Assembly: GCF_000760735.1 (NCBI RefSeq)
Contig: NZ_JMEX01000008.1
Coordinates: forward strand, 2,686,400-2,720,069
Source: Rhodococcoides fascians A44A
Lineage (GTDB): Bacteria > Actinomycetota > Actinomycetes > Mycobacteriales > Mycobacteriaceae
Direction: 5' to 3'
Length of the DNA: 33,670 nt
Under the pieces are notes generated by a model that was not told the origin of the DNA, searched no databases, and saw only the letters and a list, made by a program, of their open reading frames with translations. The first letter of the stretch is position 1; each line of letters begins with the position of its first letter. The position numbers and the translations under genes were made by a program. Shown one piece after another: positions 7,013 through 15,544 of the stretch.

Positions 7013-8418
7013 AGAAACTGCCGACGCCCAGGGACGTTCCGCTACGGTTCACGCTCGTCGCGGCACTGCTGCTTCTCGTCGCGACCGGGCTGCTGGCGTC
7101 CGGTGTCGCAGTGACGTCCGCGCTGCAGCAATCGCTCGTCGAACGCGTCGACAAGAGCTTGTTCGACGCGTCCCGCGTGTGGGCGGAACCCCGGAACCCG
7201 GACATGCCACCGCCGTCGGAGTCCAGGCGACCACCGGCGGACTTCTACGTGAAAGCGACCGACACCGACGGCCAGATCAGGATCGAGGAGGACGCCGGGC
7301 AGAACGTTCCCGACGTCGACGGCGTCGACACGTCTCGGCCCACCACGGTCGGTTCCGTCGACGGAGACGAGGAGTGGCGAGCCTTCAGCGTCACCAACTC
7401 CCAGGGCACCACCGTGGTTGCGCAGAGTCTGACACCCACCAAGATCACGGTCGATCGTTTGGTGGTGCTTCAGTTGATCATCGGGACCATAGTTCTGGCA
7501 CTTCTCGCGGTGCTGGCGTACTTCGTCGTCCGCCGCAGTCTGCGTCCACTCGTGCAGGTCGAGGAAACAGCGGCCGCGATCGCAGCCGGTGACCTGCACG
7601 AGCGGGTGCCGGAGCGGAGTTCGCGCACCGAGATCGGCAAGCTGTCGATTGCGTTGAACGGCATGCTCACTCGCATTCAGCAGGCGTTCGCGGCGAGCGA
7701 GGCGTCCGAGGAGGCGGCCCGCGCATCCGAGGACAAGATGCGGCGCTTCGTCGCCGACGCGAGTCACGAACTACGCACACCACTGACGACGATTCGAGGA
7801 TTCGCGGAGCTGCATCGGCAAGGCGCGATGAGCGACATCACGTTGTTGATGAACCGAATCGAGGGTGAATCGGCACGCATGGGTTTGCTCGTGGAGGATC
7901 TGCTGATGCTGGCCAGGCTCGACGCGCAACGCCCGTTGGAGGCTCGATCCGTCGACGTGCTCACCATCGCTGCCGACGCCGTGCACGACGCCCGGGCCGT
8001 CGCTCCCGAACGCGACATCTCACTGAAAGTCGTCTCAGGGCCCGGCATTCCCGAGGTGACCGGTGACGACGCACGGCTACGTCAGGTAGTGGCCAACCTC
8101 GTCGGGAATGCTGTTCGGCACACTCCGTCCGATGCGTCCATCGAGGTCCGTGTGGGCACCACGGACACGTCGGTGCAACTCGAGGTCAGCGACACCGGGC
8201 CCGGCTTGTCGGCCGAGGAATCGGCGCACGTCTTCGAGCGCTTCTATCGCGCGGACAGCTCCCGTACTCGTGAAAGTGGGGGCAGCGGACTGGGATTGTC
8301 GATCGTCGCGGCCCTCGTCGCCGCGCACGGCGGAACCGTCACCGTCGACAGTACGCCCGGCCTGGGCGCAACGTTCCGGGTGGAACTGCCCCGGGTGAAT
8401 CAGGACCGGGTCGACTAG
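7009..8418 (+). CDS. phoR: Sensor histidine kinase PhoR
   Basis: A 469-residue membrane sensor kinase starting at a GTG that overlaps the phoP stop (GTGA), so the pair is coupled. Transmembrane helices are at about residues 12-36 and 151-173, bracketing an extracytoplasmic sensor domain of some 115 residues rich in Asp, Pro and Ser. Then come a HAMP linker, the dimerisation-phosphoacceptor domain with His253 in FVADASHELRTPL, and an ATPase domain with N (LVGNAVRH), G1 (DTGPGLS), F (FERFYR) and G2 (GGSGLGLSIV) boxes, all intact. It should phosphorylate PhoP. The gene ends on a CTAG shared with the convergent MFS gene. Confidence 0.92.
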   Translation: MKKLPTPRDVPLRFTLVAALLLLVATGLLASGVAVTSALQQSLVERVDKSLFDASRVWAEPRNPDMPPPSESRRPPADFYVKATDTDGQIRIEEDAGQNVPDVDGVDTSRPTTVGSVDGDEEWRAFSVTNSQGTTVVAQSLTPTKITVDRLVVLQLIIGTIVLALLAVLAYFVVRRSLRPLVQVEETAAAIAAGDLHERVPERSSRTEIGKLSIALNGMLTRIQQAFAASEASEEAARASEDKMRRFVADASHELRTPLTTIRGFAELHRQGAMSDITLLMNRIEGESARMGLLVEDLLMLARLDAQRPLEARSVDVLTIAADAVHDARAVAPERDISLKVVSGPGIPEVTGDDARLRQVVANLVGNAVRHTPSDASIEVRVGTTDTSVQLEVSDTGPGLSAEESAHVFERFYRADSSRTRESGGSGLGLSIVAALVAAHGGTVTVDSTPGLGATFRVELPRVNQDRVD

Positions 8419-9785
8419 GCCCGGCGGCGGCAGGCAAGAACCACCAGCGCGCCGACGATGGACGCGGCGGTGGTGAACAGCACTGCGCTGTTCCACCCCT
8501 CGACGAGCCCGGCGACGCTGGGCGTTCCGGTCGGAACAGCGAGCACGGCAACCACGGTGACGCCGACGGCCGAACCCACGTATCGAGCAGTGTTGTTGGC
8601 GCCACTACCCATGCCTGCACGCCCGGCGGGCACGCTGGCCACGGCCTCGCGCCCGAGGGCTGCGTTGAGGACACCGCTGGAGACACCGGCGACGAGCAGG
8701 CCGGGCAGCAGGCGAGACCACGTCGAGTCCTCGGACAGACCGAGAAGAAAGAGCTGCCCGACGGCGACGCCGAGCAGTCCGACGGCCAATTGTGTTCCGC
8801 CCGAGATGCTCGGCGGAATCCTCCGAGCGAGCAGAGCTGTGACGACCGACGTGCCGGACCACGCGAACATCAGCAGTGCAGCTTCCAATGCTTGGATACC
8901 GTAGGCATTTCCGAGGAATCCGGACACGTACGACATCAGGGCAATGACGCCGGCACCGGTCATGAGTGCCGCGAAGGTCGCTGCGACGAACGGGGGATGA
9001 GCGAACAGCGACAGGTCCAGCATCGCCGTGCTGCTTCGTAATTCGACAATGACGAACATGCTCAGTAGCAGTGCTGCGACGACGAACAATCCGATGGGCA
9101 GAGGGTCTGCCCATCCCTGGCGCCCCTCGACCAACGCAGCCAGCAGCGCACTGACGCCGAGGCCGAGCAGAAGCGCGCCCGCCGGATCGAGGCCTCGCGG
9201 AACGTCGGTTCTCGACTCGACGACGAAGCGGTGCGAGACGTAGGCCAGCACAGCTGCGGCGACCGCGAGCACGACGTACGCATCGCGCCAGGTGGCGATA
9301 CGATCGAAACCGGCCGCGATCAGCGGCCCGAGGGCAATGCCTGCGCCGACGCTGGCGCCCCAGATCCCGCTTGCGCGCGCCCGCAGCGGGCCGACCGGGT
9401 GAGTGTGCGCGATGATCCCGAGGCTCGACGCGACGAGTGCTGCGCCGCCGATGCCCTGTGCGATGCGGGCGATCACGAAGATCAGTGTGGTGGGGGCAAC
9501 CGCGCAGGCAACGGAACCCGCGGCGAGCACGACCGCGCCGATCGCGAACGTCCGACGGCGTCCGAAATCGTCGGCGACGGTTCCCGCGGTCAACAGAGCA
9601 GCACCGAGCCCGATGCTCATCGAGCTCAGAATCCAGGTCTTCCCGGCAGCGTCACTTCCGAGGGTCGTCGCCGTCGGATTGATGGTCGCCAAGGGCGCTG
9701 TGAACGCCACCAGGGTCAGCAGAGTGCCGAGCGACGCGATCACAAGTGAGCGTCGTTGCACGGTGGACGGGTCGGTGGTGGTCAT
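8415..9785 (-). CDS. MFS transporter, DHA2-like drug efflux family
   Basis: A 456-residue polytopic membrane protein starting at ATG 9783-9785, behind an AAGGGGA ribosome binding site; the longer frame upstream is out-competed by this start and by the promoter found there. About fourteen hydrophobic segments suggest the DHA2 (14-helix) drug:proton antiporter branch. Family marks include the loop after helix 2 (VADDFGRRRTF) and the helix-5 motif (SVGAGIALGPLIAA). The gene is divergent from an HxlR regulator and its -10 lies inside a GTTCGGTGACCGAAC operator-like palindrome, so it is probably induced by the regulator's ligand. Substrate unknown; export of a toxic organic compound is the usual role. 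Confidence 0.88.
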   Translation of the reverse strand: MTTTDPSTVQRRSLVIASLGTLLTLVAFTAPLATINPTATTLGSDAAGKTWILSSMSIGLGAALLTAGTVADDFGRRRTFAIGAVVLAAGSVACAVAPTTLIFVIARIAQGIGGAALVASSLGIIAHTHPVGPLRARASGIWGASVGAGIALGPLIAAGFDRIATWRDAYVVLAVAAAVLAYVSHRFVVESRTDVPRGLDPAGALLLGLGVSALLAALVEGRQGWADPLPIGLFVVAALLLSMFVIVELRSSTAMLDLSLFAHPPFVAATFAALMTGAGVIALMSYVSGFLGNAYGIQALEAALLMFAWSGTSVVTALLARRIPPSISGGTQLAVGLLGVAVGQLFLLGLSEDSTWSRLLPGLLVAGVSSGVLNAALGREAVASVPAGRAGMGSGANNTARYVGSAVGVTVVAVLAVPTGTPSVAGLVEGWNSAVLFTTAASIVGALVVLACRRRA

Positions 9786-9796
9786 GGTTCCCCTTG

Positions 9797-9838
9797 GTTC
9801 GGTGACCGAACTGTAACCGCGCGATTCGGTTCGGTCAA
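9797..9838 (-). promoter_or_regulatory. MFS promoter and candidate HxlR operator
   Basis: On the minus strand TTGACC (9838-9833), a 17-bp spacer and TACAGT (9815-9810) make a near-consensus vegetative promoter for the MFS gene. A 15-bp palindrome GTTCGGTGACCGAAC (9797-9811) overlaps the downstream edge of the -10, and further TTCGGT half-sites occur as TTCGGTTCGGT at 9825-9835 inside the spacer and -35. Repression by the divergent HxlR protein is the simple reading. Confidence 0.7.
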
Positions 9839-9851
9839 CAGACCATTCGGG

Positions 9852-9857
9852 TAGGCT
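9852..9857 (+). promoter_or_regulatory. Leaderless -10 (TAGGCT) of the HxlR gene
   Basis: TAGGCT ends 7 nt before the ATG at 9865 and no Shine-Dalgarno is present, fitting transcription that begins at or next to the start codon. Confidence 0.5.
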
Positions 9858-9864
9858 TCCGTGC

Positions 9865-10380
9865 ATGGCCCTCGGCGTCGACTACGTACATCAGGATTGC
9901 TCGATGGCACGTGCGCTCGAACTCGTCGGCGAGCGCTGGACGCTTCTCATCGTGCGTGACTCGCTGTTCGGTGTACGACGGTTCTCGGACTTCCAGACCC
10001 ATCTGGAGATGTCGAAGGCCGTCCTCACGCAGCGGCTCGCAGGCCTCGTCGACGCTGGATTGCTCGAGCGTGTACCTCACGGCGGCCGCGACGAATACGT
10101 TCCGACGACAGCGCTCGAGGGGTTGTGGCACGTGGTCTTCGCGCTGAACGACTGGGGCGGTACCCAGGTTCCGTCGCCGGGCGGTGCGCGTCGGGAATTC
10201 CTGCACGCAGACTGCGGCACCCTGCTGACCGGCCCCGGTCTGTGCACCCGTTGCGCGCTCGCGCCTGGCCCCCGCGATGTGCTGATGCGTCCCGGGCCCG
10301 GAATCGGTGGCACCGTGCGGCCGAACCCAGTGTCCGCGGCCTTGCGTTCGACGCGACGGTTGCTCGACCCGATCAGGTAG
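9865..10380 (+). CDS. HxlR family transcriptional regulator with C-terminal cysteine motif
   Basis: A 171-residue winged-helix regulator. The N-terminus follows the family pattern: Cys12 in the QDCSMARAL stretch, then GERWTLLIVRDSLFG, then the wing region around HGGRDEYVPT. Many HxlR proteins sense electrophiles or oxidants through that N-terminal cysteine. After the HxlR domain (about residues 1-100) there is an extension with His114, Cys117, Cys127 and Cys130 in an HxxC-CxxC arrangement that resembles a small zinc ribbon. It is divergent from the MFS exporter and is its likely repressor. Its end overlaps the convergent HIT gene by 8 bp. Confidence 0.88.
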   Translation: MALGVDYVHQDCSMARALELVGERWTLLIVRDSLFGVRRFSDFQTHLEMSKAVLTQRLAGLVDAGLLERVPHGGRDEYVPTTALEGLWHVVFALNDWGGTQVPSPGGARREFLHADCGTLLTGPGLCTRCALAPGPRDVLMRPGPGIGGTVRPNPVSAALRSTRRLLDPIR

Positions 10381-10798
10381 GGACGTTCGCCCCGTAACCC
10401 AGGTCGGTCAGTGCAGCCTTGATCTTCCGCGCTGCCTCGTCCTGGGACTCGGCCGACGGACTCGGGTCCGCGCCGGAGATGTCGAAGTTCCCCATCTCGA
10501 ACGCCGGGAACACGTGCAGGTGCAGATGCGGCACTTCCAGTCCGGCGATCAGGAACCCTGCCCGCGGCGCGTCGAACCCCCGGACCACCGCTCGACCGAT
10601 CTTCTGTGCAACCGACGTCAATTTGCCGAACACCGCGCCGTCGACGTCCTGCCACTGGTCGATCTCCTCGCGCGGCACGATCAGGGTGTGTCCCTGAGTG
10701 ACGGGAGCGATGGTCAGGAACGCGACGACGTCGTCGTCCTCCCAGACGAATCGTCCCGGAATCTCTCCACTGATGATCTTGCTGAATACCGATGCCAT
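10373..10798 (-). CDS. HIT family protein (histidine-triad nucleotide hydrolase)
   Basis: A 141-residue cytoplasmic protein of the HIT superfamily, which hydrolyses or transfers nucleoside phosphates. The start MASVFSKIISGEIPG is the typical HIT opening. The triad HLHLHV is at residues 91-95, with the middle histidine of the HxHxH being the expected nucleophile, and the preceding region (TLIVPREEID) fits the Hint-like fold. The start is the ATG at 10796-10798, preceded by TAGGGT 7 nt upstream, a likely leaderless promoter. The position next to phoPR matches Rv0759c in M. tuberculosis. A second HIT protein lies at 21551. Confidence 0.9.
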   Translation of the reverse strand: MASVFSKIISGEIPGRFVWEDDDVVAFLTIAPVTQGHTLIVPREEIDQWQDVDGAVFGKLTSVAQKIGRAVVRGFDAPRAGFLIAGLEVPHLHLHVFPAFEMGNFDISGADPSPSAESQDEAARKIKAALTDLGYGANVPT

Positions 10799-10805
10799 GC
10801 GCCCA

Positions 10806-10811
10806 ACCCTA
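10806..10811 (-). promoter_or_regulatory. Leaderless -10 (TAGGGT) of the first HIT gene
   Basis: On the minus strand TAGGGT ends 7 nt before the ATG at 10798. No Shine-Dalgarno lies between them. Confidence 0.45.
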
Positions 10812-10918
10812 TGCGGCGTGCGGGACCCATGGGTCATTCCGCAGGCCCCGCCGGCGGCACAGGAAACTGCCAGCTTGGATCCAGGCTGGTCGCAGGCAGG
10901 CAGACGAATCTGTGGTTC

Positions 10919-12160
10919 ATGACATCGAACTCGCTACTCCGAGCAGGTGGCCGTGAGCCCAGCTCGTCCCCAGGTGACGCTGCGACGGCCGTCCTCGAGG
11001 TGGTCATTCCGGTCTACAACGAGGAGGCGGATCTCGAGCAGTGCATTCGTAGACTGCACACGCACCTCGAGGGCACCATTCCCTTCCGCGCCCGGATCAC
11101 CATCGCAGACAACGCCAGCACCGACGCCACACTCGACGTCGCCCGGCGATTGGCGGCCGAGATCGACGGCGTGCACGTCCGCCACCTCGACGAGAAGGGA
11201 CGTGGCCGAGCGCTGAAAGCGGTGTGGCTGGAGTCCGATGCCGACGTCGTTGCCTACATGGACGTCGATTTGTCCACGGATCTGAACGCGTTGATGCCTC
11301 TGATCGCTCCGCTGCTGTCCGGGCACTCCGATCTCGCGATCGGTTCACGCTTGAGCCGATCGTCGCGGGTGGTGCGCGGAGCGAAGCGTGAATTCATCTC
11401 TCGCAGTTACAACCTCATCCTGCGTACCTCGCTGCGTGCGCGGTTCTCCGACGCGCAGTGCGGCTTCAAGGCGATGCGCACCGATGTCGCGCGGACACTG
11501 TTGCCGCTCGTGGAGGACAACGGCTGGTTCTTCGACACCGAACTGCTCGTCATCGCCGAGAAAGTGGGTCTGCGGATTCACGAGGTGCCGGTCGATTGGG
11601 TCGACGACCCCAACAGCAGCGTGAACATCGTCGACACCGCCGTGAAGGACCTCGAAGGATGCTGGCGAGTGGGCCGAGCATTGGCGTCGGGCGCATTGCC
11701 GGTCGCGGAGTTGCGCAAGAGTCTCGGACGGGAGCCGCTCGTGGCCGGAGTACCGCACGGAATGGTCGGGCAATTGGTCCGATTCGGAATCATCGGCGTC
11801 GCAAGCACGGTCGCCTACGCGCTGCTGTATCTGATTCTGCACCCGCTCATCGGTGCACAGGCCGCCAACTTCCTCGGATTGTTGATCACCGCCGTCCTCA
11901 ACACGGCGGCGAACCGGGCCTTCACGTTCGGAATACGTGGGGCCGAGAATGCCGGCCGGCACCAACTGCAGGGGCTGTTGGTGTTCGGCTTCGCACTGCT
12001 GGTCACCAGTGGTTCACTCGCCGCACTGCACGCCGCGGCACCCGACGTGTCGCGGCACGTCGAACTCTCGGTGCTCGTCGTTGCGAATCTCGTTGCAACG
12101 GTGTGCCGGTTCGTTGCCCTTCGTTGGGTGTTCCGTACCAAGGAGGACGCGCAGAAATGA
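10919..12160 (+). CDS. GT2 glycosyltransferase fused to a GtrA-like membrane domain
   Basis: A 413-residue two-part protein. Residues about 25-260 are a GT2 (DPM1/DPG-synthase-like) catalytic domain: VVIPVYNEEADLEQC, ITIADNASTD, and the metal-binding DVD at 115-117 in AYMDVDLSTD, ending with the conserved GCWRVGRAL. Residues about 280-405 are a GtrA domain with four hydrophobic helices. Such fusions load a sugar from a nucleotide donor onto a polyprenyl phosphate and help flip or present it. The next gene overlaps by ATGA and encodes a GT39-like enzyme that would use polyprenyl-linked sugar, so the two probably form one pathway, as in Bacillus ykcC-ykcB. The ATG at 10919 is the last good start before the domain; a weak GAATCT lies 7 nt upstream. 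Confidence 0.88.
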   Translation: MTSNSLLRAGGREPSSSPGDAATAVLEVVIPVYNEEADLEQCIRRLHTHLEGTIPFRARITIADNASTDATLDVARRLAAEIDGVHVRHLDEKGRGRALKAVWLESDADVVAYMDVDLSTDLNALMPLIAPLLSGHSDLAIGSRLSRSSRVVRGAKREFISRSYNLILRTSLRARFSDAQCGFKAMRTDVARTLLPLVEDNGWFFDTELLVIAEKVGLRIHEVPVDWVDDPNSSVNIVDTAVKDLEGCWRVGRALASGALPVAELRKSLGREPLVAGVPHGMVGQLVRFGIIGVASTVAYALLYLILHPLIGAQAANFLGLLITAVLNTAANRAFTFGIRGAENAGRHQLQGLLVFGFALLVTSGSLAALHAAAPDVSRHVELSVLVVANLVATVCRFVALRWVFRTKEDAQK

Positions 12161-14130
12161 CGACGCTGATGCAACGACCCGTGGAGGAACCCACCCAGAA
12201 GACGCACTCTCGATGGGAATGGATCGGTCTTGCAGTGCTGTTGGTGGGTACGGCCGTGGCCTACATCTGGGGCCTCGGCGCGTCCGGTTGGGCGAACTCG
12301 TTCTACTCCGCGGCAGTGCAGGCCGGTTCGGTGTCCTGGAAAGCGTTCTTCTTCGGCTCGTCGGACGCGGCAAATTCCATCACCGTCGACAAACCACCCA
12401 TGTCGTTGTGGTTGATGTCGTTGTCGGTTCGAGTCTTCGGACTCAGCTCCTGGGCGATGCTGATTCCGCAAGCACTGCTGGGTGTCGGTTCGGTCGCGCT
12501 TCTGTGGGCGACCATTCGTCGTCAGTTCGGTTCCGCCGCCGGTCTCCTCGCCGGACTGACCCTCGCAGTCACTCCCGTTGCGGCACTGATGTTCCGCTTC
12601 AACAATCCCGACGCTCTGCTGGTGCTGCTGATGATCGCCGCGGTGTGGGCATCGATGCGGGCCGTCGAGAACGGGCGTACTCGGTGGCTCGTGCTCACCG
12701 GAGTGTTCGTCGGGTTCGGGTTCTTGACCAAGCAGCTCCAGGTGATGCTCGTCATTCCGCCGATCGCGTTGATGTACCTCGCTTTCGGCCGGCCGAAGTT
12801 GGTCACCAGGCTGATGCAGCTCTTTGCCGCATTGGGCGCGGCGATCGTGTCGGCCGGCTGGTGGCTACTCGTCGTCGAACTGTGGCCGGCGTCGTCACGG
12901 CCCTGGATCGGGGGCTCGCAGGACAACTCCATCCTCGAACTGACCCTCGGATACAACGGTCTCGGCCGCCTCAACGGTGAGGAAACCGGAAGCGTGACCC
13001 CGGGTGGCGGCGCTGCCGGTGGCCCGGGCGGCGGTGCAGGAGGTGGCATGTGGGGTGAAACCGGCATCACGCGCATGTTCGACTCCTCGCAGGGCGGTCA
13101 GATCGCATGGCTCATCCCGTCGGCGCTGATCCTGTTGGTCGTCGGCCTCGTGATCCGAGGACGTGTTCGCCGCACCGATCCTCAGCGCGCGGCCTTGACG
13201 GTGTGGGGCCTGTGGTTGCTGGTCACCGGTCTGACGTTCAGCTTCATGGCGGGCATCTTCCACTCCTATTACACGGTGGCACTGGCACCTGCTGTGGCAG
13301 CACTGATCGGCGCGGGCAGCGTGCTGGCGTGGCGCAACCGCGAGCGGTACTGGGTGCGCATCGCAATGGCAGTGTCGACCCTCGCCGCCGTGGCGACAGC
13401 CTGGGTTCTGCTCGGCCGCAGTGCGGACTTCGTGCCGTGGCCTCGGTGGGCGATCCTCGTCGTCGGCGTCCTCGGCGCGGTCACACTGCTCATCCCGGCG
13501 ATGACACGTGGAAAACTCTCTGTCGCAGCCATTCTCGCAGTGATGTTCGCGGGCCTTGCGGGCCCGACCGCGTACGCACTCGACACCATCGCGACCCCGC
13601 ACACCGGATCCATCGTCTCGGCCGGGCCGTCGACAGGAATGGGCGGTCCAGGCGGTATGGGCGGTGGCCGCGGAATGGGCGACGGCCGGATCCGCGACGG
13701 TCAATCTCGGATGCAGGGCTTCCCGATGCAGGACGGTCAGATGCCTGCAGGGCTTCCCGGCGGTGGCATGGGCGGGGCCGGTGGACTCCTCAGCGGCAGC
13801 ACCCCGACCGAGGCGATCACCTCGTTGCTCGAACACGACGCGGACTCCTACACCTGGGTCGCGGCAGCCATCGGATCCAACAGTGCGTCGGGTTATCAGC
13901 TGGCGACCGAGGACCCCGTCATGGCGATCGGCGGATTCAACGGCACCGACCCGTCGCCGACGCTCGAGCAGTTCAAGGAGTACGTGGCCAACAGTGAGAT
14001 CCACTACTTCATCGCAGGTGGAGGGATGGGTGGGTCCAGTTCCGGCACGTCCGCCGAGATCTCCGAGTGGGTCGCGGCGAATTACACGGCCACTACCGTC
14101 GACGGTGTGACGTTGTACGACCTGAGCTGA
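12157..14130 (+). CDS. ArnT/PMT-like polyprenyl-phosphate glycosyltransferase (GT39/GT83, YkcB-like)
   Basis: A 657-residue integral membrane enzyme overlapping the GT2-GtrA gene by ATGA. The N-terminal half has the ArnT/PMT fold: the first extracellular loop has Asp78 in VDKPPMSLW, the family's acidic-PP motif, followed by a run of membrane helices. A Gly-rich loop occurs at about residues 281-299. After the last helix (about 470) a C-terminal extracytoplasmic domain of some 180 residues is interrupted by further Gly-Met-rich stretches near 494-515, 535-547 and 620-628. It ends in a compact domain (FNGTDPSPTLEQFKEYV) seen in YkcB-type proteins. It likely transfers a sugar from a polyprenyl carrier to a cell-surface acceptor; donor and acceptor are unknown. 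Confidence 0.87.
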   Translation: MTTLMQRPVEEPTQKTHSRWEWIGLAVLLVGTAVAYIWGLGASGWANSFYSAAVQAGSVSWKAFFFGSSDAANSITVDKPPMSLWLMSLSVRVFGLSSWAMLIPQALLGVGSVALLWATIRRQFGSAAGLLAGLTLAVTPVAALMFRFNNPDALLVLLMIAAVWASMRAVENGRTRWLVLTGVFVGFGFLTKQLQVMLVIPPIALMYLAFGRPKLVTRLMQLFAALGAAIVSAGWWLLVVELWPASSRPWIGGSQDNSILELTLGYNGLGRLNGEETGSVTPGGGAAGGPGGGAGGGMWGETGITRMFDSSQGGQIAWLIPSALILLVVGLVIRGRVRRTDPQRAALTVWGLWLLVTGLTFSFMAGIFHSYYTVALAPAVAALIGAGSVLAWRNRERYWVRIAMAVSTLAAVATAWVLLGRSADFVPWPRWAILVVGVLGAVTLLIPAMTRGKLSVAAILAVMFAGLAGPTAYALDTIATPHTGSIVSAGPSTGMGGPGGMGGGRGMGDGRIRDGQSRMQGFPMQDGQMPAGLPGGGMGGAGGLLSGSTPTEAITSLLEHDADSYTWVAAAIGSNSASGYQLATEDPVMAIGGFNGTDPSPTLEQFKEYVANSEIHYFIAGGGMGGSSSGTSAEISEWVAANYTATTVDGVTLYDLS

Positions 14131-14161
14131 CCATCTTTTTCTCCGATGGGAGTCGAGCCGA

Positions 14162-14167
14162 TAGTCT
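14162..14167 (+). promoter_or_regulatory. Leaderless -10 (TAGTCT) of purD
   Basis: TAGTCT ends 8 nt before the GTG start at 14176 with no Shine-Dalgarno in between, so the transcript probably begins at the start codon. Confidence 0.5.
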
Positions 14168-14175
14168 GATGCACT

Positions 14176-15426
14176 GTGCGCGTACTCGTAGTCGGTTCAG
14201 GTGCTCGTGAGCACGCCCTTCTCCTTGCGCTGAGCAAGGACCCTAAGGTCAGCAAACTGCTGGTCGCTCCCGGCAATGCAGGCACGGCGTCTATCGCCGA
14301 GCAGCATCCCGTCGACGTGGCGTCGGGTGCAGCGGTGACCGAGCTGGCTCGCAAGGTCGAGGCAGATCTCGTGGTCATCGGTCCCGAGGTCCCGCTCGTG
14401 CTCGGTGTTGCCGATGCTCTGCGTGAGGCCGGTATCGCCACGTTCGGACCGTCGGCCGACGCTGCTCGAATCGAAGGTTCCAAGGCGTTCGCCAAGGACG
14501 TCATGGCGGCAGCGGGTGTGCGGACGGCGCACAGTGAAATCGTCGATTCGCCGGCGAAGCTCGACGAAGCTCTCGATCGTTTCGGCCCCAACTGGGTCGT
14601 CAAGGACGACGGGCTCGCGGCGGGCAAGGGCGTCGTGGTCACCACCGATCGCCTCGCGGCCCGCGATCACGCTGCCGAGTTGCTCGAGACCGGGCATCCG
14701 GTGTTGCTGGAATCGTTCCTCGACGGACCCGAGGTGTCGCTGTTCTGCCTCGTCGACGGCGAGACAGTGGTTCCTCTTCTTCCGGCACAGGATCACAAGC
14801 GCGTCGGCGACGGGGACACCGGTCCCAACACCGGTGGCATGGGCGCCTACACCCCGCTTCCGTGGCTGCCCGAGTCCGTCGTTCAGCAGATCGTCACCGA
14901 GGTGGTCGAGCCCGTTGCCGCCGAGATGGTGCGGCGTGGCTCACCGTTCTCCGGTCTGCTGTACGCGGGACTGGCGATCGGATCGCAAGGACCGGCAGTC
15001 GTCGAATTCAACTGCCGCTTCGGCGATCCCGAGACCCAGGCAGTGCTCGCCTTGTTGGACTCCCCGCTGGGCGAGGCCCTGAACGCAACGGCCACCGGCA
15101 CGCTCGACTCGCTCGAGTCGCTGCAGTGGAAGAACGGCTCGGCCGTGACCGTGGTGGTCGCAGCCGAGAACTACCCCGGCCGTCCGCGTACGGGCGACGT
15201 CATCACGGGTGCGGATGCCGACGGTGTTCTCCACGCAGGCACCGCGCACAAGGACGGCGCAGTCGTCTCCGCCGGCGGCCGCGTGCTCAGCGTCGTCGGT
15301 TCGGGCGCGGACCTGGCGGAGGCCAGAGCGGACGCCTACGCCAAAATCGACGCAATCAAATTGCCGGGCAGTCACTACCGCACCGACATCGGCCTCGCTG
15401 CGCTCGAAGGGCGCATCTCACTCTGA
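14176..15426 (+). CDS. purD: Phosphoribosylamine-glycine ligase (GAR synthetase)
   Basis: Second step of purine synthesis: joins glycine to phosphoribosylamine using ATP. The 416-residue length is typical. Landmarks in order are GSGAREHAL at the N-terminus, APGNAGT, the ATP-grasp lysine loop KDDGLAAGKGV, the family signature NTGGMGAYTP, and the metal and active-site block EFNCRFGDPETQ, all intact. It begins at GTG 14176, directly after a leaderless -10. It stands alone as a pur gene here; purB follows 3.9 kb on, a spacing and order like those in mycobacteria. No purine riboswitch is visible. Confidence 0.97.
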   Translation: MRVLVVGSGAREHALLLALSKDPKVSKLLVAPGNAGTASIAEQHPVDVASGAAVTELARKVEADLVVIGPEVPLVLGVADALREAGIATFGPSADAARIEGSKAFAKDVMAAAGVRTAHSEIVDSPAKLDEALDRFGPNWVVKDDGLAAGKGVVVTTDRLAARDHAAELLETGHPVLLESFLDGPEVSLFCLVDGETVVPLLPAQDHKRVGDGDTGPNTGGMGAYTPLPWLPESVVQQIVTEVVEPVAAEMVRRGSPFSGLLYAGLAIGSQGPAVVEFNCRFGDPETQAVLALLDSPLGEALNATATGTLDSLESLQWKNGSAVTVVVAAENYPGRPRTGDVITGADADGVLHAGTAHKDGAVVSAGGRVLSVVGSGADLAEARADAYAKIDAIKLPGSHYRTDIGLAALEGRISL

Positions 15427-15544
15427 GGACCCGATCCTGATGCTCCACTATCGAGTCGAATGCGCAGAAAACTGCGTATCCGTCGAAGGAATGGAGCGTC
15501 AGGCACCCCTGCTGCGCTGACGAGAACGCCTGTGGATGAACCGG

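Noticed and set aside
14131..14175. CCATC/GATGG stem with T-run between the glycosyltransferase and purD
   Set aside because: The T-run is in the loop rather than after the stem, so it is not a rho-independent terminator.
15463..15476. CGCAG-AAAA-CTGCG hairpin after purD
   Set aside because: Only 5 bp of stem and no T-run; too weak to call a terminator, though it lies in the purD-thiM gap.
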